In this document: piece by piece, positions 32,397 to 43,987 of the stretch
Layout: each line of letters starts with the position of its first letter
Position numbering within the stretch: position 1 is the first letter of the stretch
Assembly (NCBI GenBank): GCA_037952775.1
Contig: JBANAY010000001.1
Span: forward strand, 6,076,001-6,140,000
Reading direction: 5' to 3'
Source: Clonostachys chloroleuca
Lineage: Eukaryota > Ascomycota > Sordariomycetes > Hypocreales > Bionectriaceae
DNA: 64,000 bases
The notes under the pieces: model-generated
Databases searched by the model: none
Seen by the model: only the letters and a program-made list of their open reading frames with translations
Told to the model about the DNA's origin: nothing
Translations under genes and position numbers: made by a program

Positions 32397-34203
32397 TTAT
32401 TCGCTTCTTTCCATCACGTCTCCCTGATCGAACAGAACCCGAGTGGAAGCACCGCTGTCATTCAACTCAAACCAGAACCGATGTGCAACACCAGACACCG
32501 CGCCGACCTCTTGCCAGGTGATACAAGTCGGCGTACCCATATCAATGGGCGCACTCTTGTCTTGGTACACAGCTACAAACTGATGTCGAGACTTGTCTTG
32601 GACGTTGGTAGGGTACAGCCGGAAGTCCAAATCTGCCTCTTCAATCTCCAGAACGTTTGCGTACTCCTTTCTGAGATCCACACCGTTCTGGTCTCGAAGC
32701 GCTTGAACCTCCAGCCCGTATCCGTTGCTTGTGATGTTAAAATGTCCAAATACGCCGTTGCCATCCTTCGCTCCGTATGAGCCACCGTACCGGGCAACTG
32801 TCTCTTGAGCAGCTGCCTTCAGGAAATACCCCAAGGCTTCACTGACAATATCAGCGTGCACATTGAGATCAAGTTTCCGATCCGCAACAGTACTGTCGTG
32901 CGCCAGGATAGCAAACCCAGCCTCAAGCTCTGGAACGAGACCGAAATAACTGGCGTATTGTCCGATGATGCCGCTCTTTGTGAGAGCGTCGAGAACGGGA
33001 GATGTAGCCGTGGAGCCAGAGTGGTAGACTTCCCAAGGTCGTCCGACGCCGTTTCGCAGATTTGAGGTCGAATATGTACCGTGAAGCCAACGTCGGGTTA
33101 CAGCCTTGTTGAGGAGCGTTGAGTCCATAATGGCGTAGCCGGCACGGGTCAGATCGGAGATGGAGCTAACGAGTGAAATGGCCCTATTGGCGAGGGTTAG
33201 ACAAATACAATCTCTGCGCTAGTTGCTTTGATGTACATACCCTGGTTCACCTATCTGTGACATGTTAAGCCCTCCGATTGCGAAGATGCTTTGGTTGTTA
33301 GACTTATCACCGAGAAGACTGCTGGATGTCATGCCGAGAGGCTCAAATACGGTCTCTTTCAGGACACTTGAGAAGCTCTGGCCTTGAGATCTCTTCTCCA
33401 TGGCGAATGCTAGGAGTTGGTAAGCGGTGTATGATACGATCGGGGTTGTGTCAGAGCGAAACAAAAATGGCTCTTTGCCTAGCCCAAGCACAAATTCTGC
33501 ATGAATAAATTGGTCAGCTCAATACAAGCGTACAGTATTTTATAAAGGGGATGATTTACCGTTCCAGTCACAGCTTTGGCCGATTTCACAAGCATGTGCT
33601 ATTAAATGTTAGTTTTCATTAGTACTGAATGGTGACAGAGTATCAACATACATGTTCGAGTCAGTCCTGAAACTTGTCCAGCCAGAGATCCGATGGTTAT
33701 ATCATCCCATGAGGCAATAGAGGACGAATTGAGCGTCTTCAATTCAGGGAGAAAATCGGTGATGGGGGTATTCCAAGTCTCGCCCACTTCTACGAGCCAT
33801 GCATAAACGGTGAAAAGCATGGTCAAGTCGCCCACTGGAAATGCAGTGTTGGAGGTGAGATTGGTCCCAGTCTCCTGCAGGTCTATTGGTGAAGTGTAGT
33901 GGTACTCAAACAGTGTGGGATCATCACGAAGATCTGCCGCTCCACTGAAAATTACCACGGAAAAGGATGTGCTGTTGGTTGTGATGTTACCGTACTTCTC
34001 ACTCCCTCCGTCCTGGATCAACTTGTCAAATTCTTGAGTGAACGTGGTGTTGATACTTGAGAAAGTTTTGGACGGCTTCAGAATGTGTGGGGGGAGTATG
34101 AACCAATTATCCCACACGCCGAGAAGGAGATATCATCTTCTGCTGCTACGACGGTTGTAGCAAGGAGTGCCACGCTGGCGCAGACGGTGGTGAGTTTGAA
34201 CAT
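32397..34203 (-). CDS. Secreted beta-lactamase-like serine hydrolase, one frameshift
   Basis: Exons 34203-33652, 33598-33560, 33496-33241 and 33183-32397. A signal peptide is clear (MFKLTTVCASVALLATTVVA). The mature start CGIIGSYSPP is followed by the penicillin-binding/beta-lactamase-related family: FPVGDLTMLFTVYAWLVEVG, in which the usual SxxK is not obvious (T/M in place of the Ser/Lys pair), then SYTAYQLLAFAMEKRSQGQS with the YxxxxY-like motif, and a beta-rich C-terminal domain with Gly-rich GRYGGSYGAKDG-like repeats. Exon lengths sum to 1634; adding one base to the G6 run at 34089-34094 (C6 on the coding strand) gives 1635 nt (544 residues) and joins signal peptide to domain. An upstream TATA element (34286-34292) supports ATG 34203. 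Expected role: extracellular esterase/amidase, substrate unknown. Confidence 0.75.
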
Positions 34204-34285
34204 TGGAACGAGAGGCAAGCGAATAAGACTGTGAAGAGGTGATGGATGTAGTGTCCAGTGATTTTAGAGCATGCGTCCCTCGATC

Positions 34286-34292
34286 TTTTATA
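34286..34292 (-). promoter_or_regulatory. TATA element of the beta-lactamase-like gene
   Basis: Minus-strand TATAAAA about 83 bp upstream of ATG 34203, a normal distance for a fungal core promoter. Confidence 0.5.
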
Positions 34293-34494
34293 CAGCTGAC
34301 AGGAATCGATGGCTCTATAAATAGGAACTTCGCCAGTAAACCTTGCGTTTAGCTTGAAATACTAGGAGGTCATCTTGAAAATGAAATAAAATGAGGTGCC
34401 CCTATGGTAGCTTCCCTCATCTAAGATCCGCGCGGTTGTGTCCGTATCCGTGTCAAATTGCTCGGTGGATGACTTCTCAGCTTACAATATCCTT

Positions 34495-34526
34495 GTCCGT
34501 GTCCGTGTCCGTGTCCGTCCGTGTCT
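34495..34526. repeat. GTCCGT hexanucleotide microsatellite
   Basis: About five tandem copies of a GTCCGT-type hexamer, with a weaker copy (TCCGTATCCGTG) about 50 bp to the left. It sits immediately downstream of the stop codon of the regulator at 34528, inside its presumed 3' UTR. Confidence 0.8.
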
Positions 34527-34527
34527 T

Positions 34528-36532
34528 TCAGCCTGCCGGCGTGAAATCGCTCCACATGCCCTCGTTCTCTATATCTAAATGCATCGGGAAGCCTAATGTG
34601 TCTGAAAATAAAACTGAGGACATTCCAAATTCTATGCTATCATCCGACACAGCCACAGAACTTGGTGCTAATTCAGAAAATGATGGGTCATCGTCCATAG
34701 GACCCTGATCATGATTACTGTTGCCCGGTTGCTCGGCGCTCTGTTTCTGGTACCACTTCTCAAGACGGCGAGCCCGAAGAGCCAAGTGGTAAAAGGCATT
34801 GCGATCACCAGATTCATCAATGTCCTCCCCTGAAGCTGCTTCAAGACGGATGCAGATTTGTCGGAGAGTCTGGGACATATCGAGAAAGCGTCTGAGGAAC
34901 TGAGTGGAGGCGGTCTTGGCCGCTGTGAGATCCAAGCGCACTGCTAGGGACAGAGCACAGTAGATGATGATCCATGATATGTTTGACAAGATTGCCTCTT
35001 CTCCAGACGGAAGGACAATGATAATACGAATTATCGATTGCGCAGCAGAAATGCTTGCCGATAACCAGTCGATTAAATTGGTGTTTTGGCTTTGTTGGGC
35101 CGGAACCGGCTTTTCGAATTTGTCAACTCCGTAATGACTTCCTCCAGGAGAGGATTGGCTTAAAAAGAGTTCCAATAAGTTGAATTGAAAAAGTATGGGA
35201 ACTTTTCACGCGTTAGAAGTTATTGTCATTAAGCAGTTTGCAGTTTTGGGGAGCTCACGACTTTCGTTGATCGGAAAAGGTAAACTGGACTTGATCGCTT
35301 CACATTTGGTGGCGACCTGCCGTATGGTTTGTCCAGCATGCTGCTTTCCCAAGTCATCCAAATCAGCATTCCAGACATCGTCGATCTCTTCTGTCAACCT
35401 TTGAAGCCGAATCAAATACTGTACATGAGTATCTGTTGAGACTTGTGCGTTCGCAGAAATGTGTTCGACGCAACGTGATATGTAGGGACTATGAGTGAAA
35501 TGGCGCGATTTATGTAGCAAGATTGAGGTGCTATCCTCATGTTAGCCTGGCCAAACTACCATAGCTCCGTAGGATACTTACTTCGATGACAAATAATAGG
35601 TACCAGCGAGAGCTCTCATCTCCTCTATCCCCCAATCGGCAGCATCCCTCTCCTTGCCCCCATCTACACTCCATAATCTGGGCTTTCTTGGCTGGTCAAT
35701 TCTCAAATCACTTACGATGCTTGTAGCCAGATGGAGGTACTGTGTGTAGCGCCTTGGACGAGTCTGATAATGTCCCCTGTACTTTACTTTGAGTAATGTT
35801 TCAGCTTAGTTGTTTGTGAACTATCTTACCATGCAACATGGACAAGCAGGCCCTGTAGTATATCCAGACTTGCGAAACATCCTTTAAGAAGTCGTGTCGA
35901 GATAAGCCTGTTGAAAAGTGTATTGAGTGATCGCTGAAGTTGCACATTATTGTGGGCAGCTGCTGCGAAGGCGGCGAGGGACAGGCCTGGTCGGCTCTTC
36001 ACAATTTCTTTGACAGATTGCCCCTTTGGAATAATTACGAAAGGGTAATGTGTAACCATCTTAGTGTTGTAGTATTCAATGAGGTTTGCCGCACCTTCGT
36101 AAGACAACAGCCCTGAGTCGAATGGATCGGATGAGTGGTCATCAAGTACATGGTCGGGGGTTGAGACACGATTCTCAGCTCCTGATATCGTAGGAATACC
36201 CGAAGGTGACCGTGAATCAGTTCGTGCTCTCACCTCCAATGTCGCGGTTCGACTGCCACCCGTTAGTGCCGATAAAATGGTTTCCTGTTCTGTTGTTCTA
36301 TAACCTACCCTTGGCGAATTCTACTACGTCGAGCAGGTTTGAAAATGCAAGTTTTATCCAGCCGTAAGCATCGATCGCATAGTCCAGATTCTTGGGTTTT
36401 TACACAGCGAATTTTCGCATTGAAGCAAGTCTGGCATGTTTTAAGCAATGGAACCCCTGACTGGGACTGGGTCGCCAATTCATCCGGATTCGTCATATTC
36501 AGCTGCTCGAAATCCCTAGGTCGGAAGCTCAT
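34528..36532 (-). CDS. Zn2Cys6 transcription factor
   Basis: Five exons: 36532-36309, 36252-35830, 35776-35582, 35530-35259 and 35201-34528. They sum to 1788 nt, encoding 595 residues. The DNA-binding domain lies at about residues 32-62: CQTCFNAKIRCVKTQESGLC then DRCLRLDKTC, the six-Cys pattern followed by a basic linker (KPARRSRIRQ). The middle region includes YYNTKMVTHYPFVIIPKGQS and LVHVAWGHYQTRPRRYTQYL, typical of the fungal_trans superfamily regulators. The C-terminus is acidic (DDDPSFSEL, DIENEGMW), a possible activation region. Its target is unknown; the divergent or neighbouring beta-lactamase-like gene is a candidate by position only. Confidence 0.82.
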
Positions 36533-37143
36533 TTATTTCTGTATACATAAGATAGAGATGATTCTGATTAGATGCCTTGATTGAGCGGTTCGTGGGAAGC
36601 CGGGTCTAGATATTTCAATAGGTTTTGGTTGAGAGTCTCAGCGAGGAAAAACCTCAATGTGAGCCAATATTTGTCAGCCAATATGTCACGTGCTACCTGA
36701 GAGAACACAGAATGTGCTTCGTTGCATTTCCAGAAGTGCAATTTGTGAGTCCAAAATCTAACTTCCATGAAAGAGCACATATTATCAGATATTAACCAAA
36801 AGAATTATTCTAAGATCTTAATCTAACCATATTACAAGAGCATCTCAAGGAAAACATCCGCTCAAGCCAACAGGCGCTTCCCAATGTCACAGTTCATCAT
36901 TTTATTTTATTTTTTGATCTCATTAAGACTATAACGGTAAAAATGTAATCAGTCGTAAAATTGGAGCAGAATTTGTTACAACGCTATTAATGCTATTGGG
37001 TGGTCTATTCTTGCCTGTTCATGTTCTTTGAGTGCTATAGAAAAGTATCATCCATCTCCCAAAGACCAACGATAGACGCACATTCAGTACCTGCATGAGA
37101 TTGTCTGCTTAAAACAGACAAAATCACACGCCCTCATACATTT
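36533..37143. other. Intergenic, 0.6 kb
   Basis: Promoter side of the regulator and 3' flank of the inositol-type transporter. A/T-rich tract at 36895-36960. No gene seen. Confidence 0.5.
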
Positions 37144-38819
37144 CTAATCTCGGAGGCCGGCCTTGGCCTGTTTCCGCGCCTTCTGAAGCTCTCTGGAGTG
37201 CTTCACCCCGAAACCATGTTCAAACACATGACTAACCTCCTCCAAAGTCATTCCAGATACATCGGGGTAAAAGAAAATGATCAGCAGCCATCCGATGAAG
37301 ACAATGCAAGCGTAGAATCCAAATGCTCCCGACGGAGTTAGGCGCTTCATCATCGTCAGGAAGGTGGATGAAACAATAACGTTGGGTCCCCAATTGCAGC
37401 AGGTCATCCACATCGACCCCATTGCGCGAATGTCCATCTGGAAGAAGTCGACGCTCATCCAGGCAATGTTTCCGACTGACAATCCGTAGAAGACGCAGAA
37501 CCAGAGAATGAACACCAACATTACGATGGCGGGACCGGATGGTCCCCCGCCTGTCTCCTTCAGCTCCAAAGATTCAAGATCCACAGGGATATATGAGAAA
37601 GCCACCGCGACAGCGACGAGCCCAGCTGACATACCCCAGACGGTGTATATGAGAAGTCGGCGACGACCGAATGGGTCGACAAGGAAGGCATTAATCCATG
37701 TCATGACCAAGTTAGTGCCAGAGACCACAAGACCAACAGCCACGGGATTCGAAAACCCGACCAGGTTGAACAGAGTACCGGAATAATACATCAGCGTGTT
37801 GAAACCGCTCATCTGACTGAGAACCACTAGTAGGAAGCAAATAATGTTAGTATTCTTACATTCACTGAATCTCGGTCCGGGTTTGGGGTAAACTTACTGA
37901 GGCCACATGCGCAAACAAGAGCTCGGAAACTGGGTCCATGGGTGTGCATCTTTTTGATTGCCTTCCAGCGCTTCCCTTTGGAGATTTCGTTATCCTGATC
38001 TACAGCTGCTTTAATCGTTTCGAGTTTGGCATCTACCATCTCCTCGGTGGCGTTTTTGTAAATTCGAGCAATAACCGCCCGGGCTTCGTCGAATTTGCCG
38101 TGGGCCGCAAGCTGTCGAGGCGATTCAGGGCAAAAAGGAAGAAGGCATGCAAGAATCACACTTGGAAGGCCGCCGAGACCAACCATGTACCTCCAGCCAT
38201 GCGGAACGTAGGCAAAGGCGGCGCCGATGGCATAAGAGATGACTTGTCCACCAGTAATGCTTGTGTTGTTGAACCCGATCATTCGGCCACGGAACTTGGC
38301 AGGGGCAATCTCTGCAAGGTAGAGCGGCACGATCATGGCTGCTGATCCGACACCGAATCCAACAATGACTCTTCCCACGGCCATTTGCGGAATCGAGTAT
38401 GCAGCACCTTGAATGATAGCACCGACCGTGAAGAGGAAGCAGGCACCATACAGTGCCGTCTTGCGTCCGTAGTTATCTGCCGAGAGACCTGCAAAAATAG
38501 CCCCGAAGAAGCCACCACCAGAGCAGAGAGCAGTGATGAGCTCCTTTTCGTTTGAAGAAAGATTATGGCCGAGATCATCATGGATATAGACGAGTGCACC
38601 TGAAATAATTCCTGTATCGTAACCAAATAGCATGCCGCCGATGGAAGCCGTAAGGCCAATCAGCCAAACGAACTTTCCAGTATTGGTCTCCTCAATGCTG
38701 TCGGCAAGGTGGACGGTAGCATAGGAGGTTTTGAGATCGAAATTTTCGACCTGTTCGACCTGGCCCTCTTTGGCCATTGAGGCTCTGGTGTCGTCTGATG
38801 ACATTTTGGCAGGGTCCAT
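37144..38819 (-). CDS. Sugar-porter MFS, myo-inositol transporter type
   Basis: Two exons, 38819-37898 and 37826-37144, total 1605 nt encoding 534 residues. Twelve-helix sugar-porter features: TASIGGMLFGYDTGIISGAL in helix 1, ADNYGRKTALYG loop (RxGRR-type), EIAPAKFRGRMIGFNN (PETKGR-like sugar-porter motif), FCPESPRQLAAHGKFDEA in the central loop, and VLSQMSGFNTLMYYSGTLFN in helix 7. The last residues are basic. The QMSGFNTLMYYSG stretch and overall pattern fit fungal proton-coupled myo-inositol permeases (ITR1 group) better than hexose carriers. Plasma membrane location expected. It is divergent from the Zn2Cys6 gene at 39396 across 576 bp. I see no lesion. Confidence 0.85.
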
Positions 38820-39395
38820 AACTGAATGGGCCGTCGAGGCTCAGTGACGATCTGAGCAGGTTTTAGAAAGGAGAAGGAGAATGAGTCACTTGATATTGTG
38901 ATGAAGGAGGTTGTGAGAAACTGAAGTGGTGTTCCCAGTGTTATTTATACATAGCCAATGGGCAAAGCGAGTAAGCTACATGAACTAATAAGTGCCCAAC
39001 CCCCGTCCACACTAGATGGAATGAAACAAACTCGGCCGTTCCATCGCGACTGTCACGGACGCAGCTCGGCTCAAAGGCTAGTTTCTTGAACCGGGCTAGC
39101 ATTGAAATGGGATTCACTCTATTGGCTATTGCCCAGCCCAGTCATATTAGCGATCATGATCTCAATCTCCAGCTTTCACACTCCCCGCACGCAAAACCCC
39201 ATGGGGGAGAGTCCAGACGTGCTTAGCGAGTCATGGCTTCTAACCCGAGTTGGATTCTCCGCGGAATTCGGTTCCTGATCTGGAAGTCTTTCTCCTCCAA
39301 AACCCCTCACTGCATCACGATGGCCCAGAAAGCGAACGGCCTTTAATAGCCCCTTTCAGTCCTCTTTTTCCTCCGTCCCATTCACCATTTCCGAC
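38820..39395. promoter_or_regulatory. Divergent promoter of inositol-type transporter and regulator
   Basis: The transporter side has TATAAATA (plus strand 38942-38949) about 125 bp upstream of its ATG and a CCAAT box next to it. The other end contains CCGCGG at 39259-39264 followed by a CGGAATTCGG pair, candidate Zn2Cys6 half sites. Autoregulation or cross-regulation is an inference. Confidence 0.45.
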
Positions 39396-41331
39396 ATGAG
39401 GCACAGGAGCAGCTGCCGGCGGTGTCGCCAGCGGCATAAACGATGCTTGACGCACCCTGGATCCCCACAATGCAACGAATGTGAGCAGGCCGGGGAACTG
39501 TGCTACTACGAGGTAAAACCCCAATTCCGCTTCTTCCACCGATCGTCATTCCGGCGGAGACGCTCAAAGCCTCAGAGCAAGGAAGCATCGCCATCGCCAT
39601 CGCCAGCGCAAGGGAGAAATTCCTCATCAAGTCCGAACCAAATAATCGACTTTCGGGACTCATTACCCCATCAGTCTCCGAATAATGGAAATGAGCGAAA
39701 TAACACACACAAGTCCGCCTCCGTTCGACAAAGACGGGTCAGCTATGATGACCTTGCTCACCATCCCTGGCCGTCGCCGATGGCTGACCCACCATCGTTG
39801 CATGATCCCCAAATCCCCAGTCCAGAGACCATTTTTCACATCACTACGCAGAGTGATTTTCCAAATCAGAGTGCCCTAGACTTCACTCAGTCTTCGCCCT
39901 CTACCTCCCCAATCTCTCTTGGAGTTCCTGCTCCATCCTCTCTGCCGTTGGCTTTCACGGAGAGGGAGGCATATTTAATGGGGGTATACATACATCAAGT
40001 TTCATTATCTGTAGGTTCCCATGGAAAAGGTTGATTCTTGCAGCCTTGCGTGCTAATGCTTCATGCTGGCACTGTTATGTAGCCTGATTCATGCGATGAA
40101 GAACGACACTTTGCAACCACGGTGCCCAAGCTGGCGTTAGAGGAGCCAATTGTTCTTTACGGCATTTTCGCTCTCGCAAGCCGATTTGACGAGATCCAGA
40201 CTAAAACTCAAAGCGATGTCGAAAGCACCCAATACCACAATCAATGTCTTGAACTATTGATCGATGCCCTATCGAAACCTCCTGAGACATACGGGGTGCC
40301 ACTCCTTACTGCTGTAGTGCTCTCGAGGCTGTACGAAGAGTTCGATGTCGGAAAAGACACCCAGTTCTATCATTTGAAGGGAACACGGAACCTTCTGGGA
40401 TTCAATGCCATTACAAAGTCTGCACAGAACGGTGGTCTCGCCGAAGCTGTTTGCTGGCTTCACTTGCACCAAGTCATTTACATATCAATGGTCCATAAAC
40501 AGAAACCGGATCTATATCTGGAAATCTTCAAGACGTTTCAGTCTTACGATGGAAATAGCGATAGATCTCATGTGAACCGTGCAGTCTATCTGCTGGCAAG
40601 AGTGCTTCGCGAATTCTTCTCCGGTTCTTCCAATATATCTCAGGTTTGGACTCAGTTAGAAACGGAATTGGATGACTGGTATAGGGGGATTCCGCGATCA
40701 TTCCGAGTCCTCTACGAGGCACCGATAAACACAGCAGCTGTCCGGACCTTTCCATCAATCTGGATGCTCTCGAGTCTTCAAGGTAATGTTATAAATCTCA
40801 CTCCACTGCGCGTCTGCCAACAACATCTAATTCAGTGCCAGTCATGGCCCTCGAGTATTACTATGCATCAAGAGCGATAATATGTCTGTATCGTTGCAAC
40901 TCGGGCGGAGGCCAGGCGTTCGGGTTTGACGCCATGAAGGCCCGGAAATCAAACGAGGTACGGAGATCCGCGCCCATCTCTGACTGAACCTGCACATTTT
41001 GCATCATACGTCGATAGACTGACTGGAAAAGGAATCTATTCTTTACTATCTTCGACGATCGATCGGGCTTGCGCGAGGAAACGAATATTTCCCCGGTGCA
41101 TATTACATGCCAAGCTATGTCCTTTTCCTCTGTAAGAGTCCCCCTTCCCACTTTTGCGAAATGCTCAGCTCACACTACGAAGGCGGGCATTTAATACGGG
41201 ATCCTATTGAGAGAGACCAGTGTGTTCAATTCTTGGGTGATATGGCAGACCGTGTGCCCCGGGAGAGTTATAAATTGATCCAAACACTACAAAAGGAATG
41301 GGCCGAGCTTGATGAATTGGGAAGACAATAA
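39396..41331 (+). CDS. Zn2Cys6 transcription factor upstream of the P450/CPR pair
   Basis: Five exons: 39396-40010, 40083-40782, 40836-40957, 41032-41131 and 41183-41331. They sum to 1686 nt, encoding 561 residues. The zinc cluster starts almost at the N-terminus: CRRCRQRHKRCLTHPGSPQC then NECEQAGELC. A Ser/Pro-rich linker (SPSPSPAQGR) and the helical fungal-specific regulator domain follow, containing FALASRFDEIQ and FYHLKGTRNLLGF, ending DELGRQ. The last intron (41132-41182, 51 nt) is in frame and removes a stretch foreign to the family. It sits between a transporter and a P450 plus reductase, either of which it may control (inference). Confidence 0.83.
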
Positions 41332-41363
41332 GATTTAATTTAATGCAAAAACTGTCAAAAAAA

Positions 41364-41374
41364 CCCCCCCCCCC
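41364..41374. repeat. C11 homopolymer
   Basis: Seven A then eleven C in a row, just after the regulator stop codon, in non-coding sequence. Confidence 0.85.
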
Positions 41375-41848
41375 GAAGTCATTCTCCTCGTCTCAAGTAA
41401 AGCTTACGTATGTCTCGTTTAGACTAAGGTAGCTAGCCAGAAGACTGTTACATAAAACTTTTGAAAGAAGCAATGTAACATGAATGGGGATTGTGTTTCA
41501 AACAACTAATTGGCATGTTCATTTTCTTTTGTCCGCCTCTCATCGTATTATTGACCCTGATCTGGATAAAGTAACGTGTCTGGATGAGTTAATGATACAA
41601 AACACAGACTCTAGTCTTCTAGACGAGCAAAGTTGTAATCATTCAACAAGGATACTACACTTGGACAAAAATTTAGACAATTTCTATTCGTGGACTATGA
41701 TATACCATGATACTCTCAATGATCAGTCCCAGCCTTCCCATTCTTGTCGTCATGTGTCTCAATTTGAGACAATGCGCATACTAATTCTTCCACACTTGCA
41801 AGCTACTTTCTATCTCTTTCGTATCTATCAGTTTTGGAATTTTGTTGA

Positions 41849-43459
41849 TCAATGCGTACCAACGTCGCTGTTGATAGAAGGTCTTGTCTGGTCTCTCATC
41901 CAGATCTTTATGGGCAAAGGACCACAAATTAAATTGAAAGCCTCAAATCTCCAGCCCTTAAATGCTGCATTGGGAAGAGCAAAGTCATACCGGTGGACAA
42001 CAGTTGCGAGAATAACAATCTGTTCCAGGTACGAGATGTTTCGGCCGATGCAACCGCGAGCGCCTGCAGAGAATGGCATGAAGTACGGCTCCATCCTCTT
42101 TCGCTCCTCAACATCCATCCACCGATGAGGATTGAATACATTTGGCTCGGGATAGATCCTGGCATCATGATGGGCCCCGTATATCGTCATCGAGACACTG
42201 GTATCACCTGGGATCCATTGGCCCATTATAGACGTGCCTTCGGGAGGGGTCCTTCGAGGAAGCCCAGAGGAAGTGGGAGGGGTGATGCGTAGTCCTTCAT
42301 CGAGACATGCCCTAAGGAAAGGAAGATCTTTCACCTTGTCGTAGGAAGCGACAACTTCGTCATCGTCAAAAACAGATGCAAGCTCCTCTCTGAGTGTGGC
42401 GAGGTGTTGGGGATGACGGATCAAAAGCTCGAGGATGTTGGTGAGAGCAATGGCCGTAGTCTCTGCACCTGCGTCGATGATGGCAGACGTTTCAGAAACA
42501 ATTTCTCCCCATTCAAGGAAGTTCGGCGCGCCTCCCTTGTCCTCCATTAGACATGTGAAGAAGTCATCCAGCTCTTCTCCGGCTTTGTATCGTCGAAGCC
42601 TCTCGCTAGCCTGGTGGTAGCAAACGTCGCCCCAGGCAGAGCTGTTTTTCCAGTGTTGGTTCCACTTGCTTGGGATAACCTTGGTGAGCCAGGCGGTCCA
42701 GGGCCACAGATCATAATCCCAGCACCACACGGATTTGACAATGGCAGCATTATTCTGGGCGAACCGATACCGAGCTTTGTACTGTGTACCATCAGGTCTC
42801 TCTGCTGTCCACTCGTCGGTACCAGTATCAAGAAACGTCAGCTTTGAGGATAAAGCAATATAGTTGATCGCTTCGATTGTCCATAGATTAATCCAGTGAT
42901 TAAAATCAACTGTCAGATCTTCTGGCTCTGGGTTCTGACCAGGTTTCAAGGGTGAAGTACAACGCTGGTCAAACGCTTTGACAAGACGCTTCGCCGTGTA
43001 GTGCACCTTGAACTCCCACTTCTCGAGGTTTTTGATAGCGAACGCGGCAGATAGCAGCTTCCGCTTTCTACCATGTTCAGCCTTATCCACGACGTCGAAG
43101 AGGTTTCGATGTGTACCGGCTAGAATGCTCTCCTTCTTATCCTTTGTGCACTTGGTACGATGGCCATAAATGTCTTTGATGGCATCTGGGTGATTGAAAG
43201 CGATAGCGTTGGGACCGATTCTTAGAACGGGCTCATTTCTGCGCTCGTGTTCAAGGAAGAGATTGACAGAGCGGGATCCCGTCGAACTCAAGTAACAATG
43301 GGCAAAGTCGGTGAACGGGGAGAACCACGAATAGTTGGGATATTTTCGGAGTCCCTTTGCATCGAGGAAGTATTTGATGATGGGATAAATAACAATGCGA
43401 GCGAACGTGGCGAAGAGAACAACTGCGAGCGCAGCGTATGGCAAGATGAATGTATACAT
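41849..43459 (-). CDS. Cytochrome P450 monooxygenase
   Basis: Single exon. The frame is open further up, but I choose ATG 43459 because it places a membrane anchor at the very N-terminus (YAALAVVLFATFARIVIY); this gives 536 residues. P450 landmarks: the I-helix IIDAGAETTAIAL (AGxxT), the ExxR region DEGLRI, the PHRWMD segment (PERF-like), and the heme-binding loop FSAGARGCIGRN with thiolate C470. It hydroxylates an unknown small molecule at the ER face. It is head-to-head with a full-length NADPH-P450 reductase at 43988, a pairing that suggests a dedicated electron donor. I could not assign a CYP family by eye. Confidence 0.88.
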   Translation of the reverse strand: MYTFILPYAALAVVLFATFARIVIYPIIKYFLDAKGLRKYPNYSWFSPFTDFAHCYLSSTGSRSVNLFLEHERRNEPVLRIGPNAIAFNHPDAIKDIYGHRTKCTKDKKESILAGTHRNLFDVVDKAEHGRKRKLLSAAFAIKNLEKWEFKVHYTAKRLVKAFDQRCTSPLKPGQNPEPEDLTVDFNHWINLWTIEAINYIALSSKLTFLDTGTDEWTAERPDGTQYKARYRFAQNNAAIVKSVWCWDYDLWPWTAWLTKVIPSKWNQHWKNSSAWGDVCYHQASERLRRYKAGEELDDFFTCLMEDKGGAPNFLEWGEIVSETSAIIDAGAETTAIALTNILELLIRHPQHLATLREELASVFDDDEVVASYDKVKDLPFLRACLDEGLRITPPTSSGLPRRTPPEGTSIMGQWIPGDTSVSMTIYGAHHDARIYPEPNVFNPHRWMDVEERKRMEPYFMPFSAGARGCIGRNISYLEQIVILATVVHRYDFALPNAAFKGWRFEAFNLICGPLPIKIWMRDQTRPSINSDVGTH

Positions 43460-43987
43460 GGTAAGACACTTCTCAGAAGAGAGTCTCTCGCAGAGCAGGT
43501 TGAAGAAATCAAACCAATGCGTTTCTCTATGACTTCTGTTCAAGTGAAACCTGGTCACTTCTGGGTGCTATTATAGGATTTCCCCTTCTCCGCTGGTAGC
43601 CTTTCAACTCCAACTCACGGGAAACATTCGAATTTCACATCTGGCTAGTGTCCCTACCGTCATCGACGGGATATTTTACCATAATAGGGAATTAAATTCC
43701 GCGAAGATTCACTAGCGTGTTCGGCGGAATAAGATCGTTGCTTCAGCTCACAAGATCGGCCAATACTTGCCCCATGGGGACTAATCCAGATCAGATCGGA
43801 GTTCAATCGGAAAACAAGGCTTGGGGAACAGCCTCTGGGCATGGAGAAATCTCGCCCTTATCACCTATATGGTGAACACTCTGTTCAAGCATCCACGCAA
43901 CCTATGGCAGGATAAAATCGTATTTGGGGTCCCGCATATCTCATCGTTCTATGCTTTATCCTCGCACTTCTTGCCATACACTTCACC
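43460..43987. promoter_or_regulatory. Divergent promoter of P450 and its reductase
   Basis: A 528-bp region between the two start codons; no other gene fits. Shared control of oxygenase and reductase is implied by layout only. Confidence 0.5.

Noticed and set aside
41484..42128. 214-codon plus-strand frame
   Set aside because: It runs antisense into the 3' end of the P450 gene and shows no family features.
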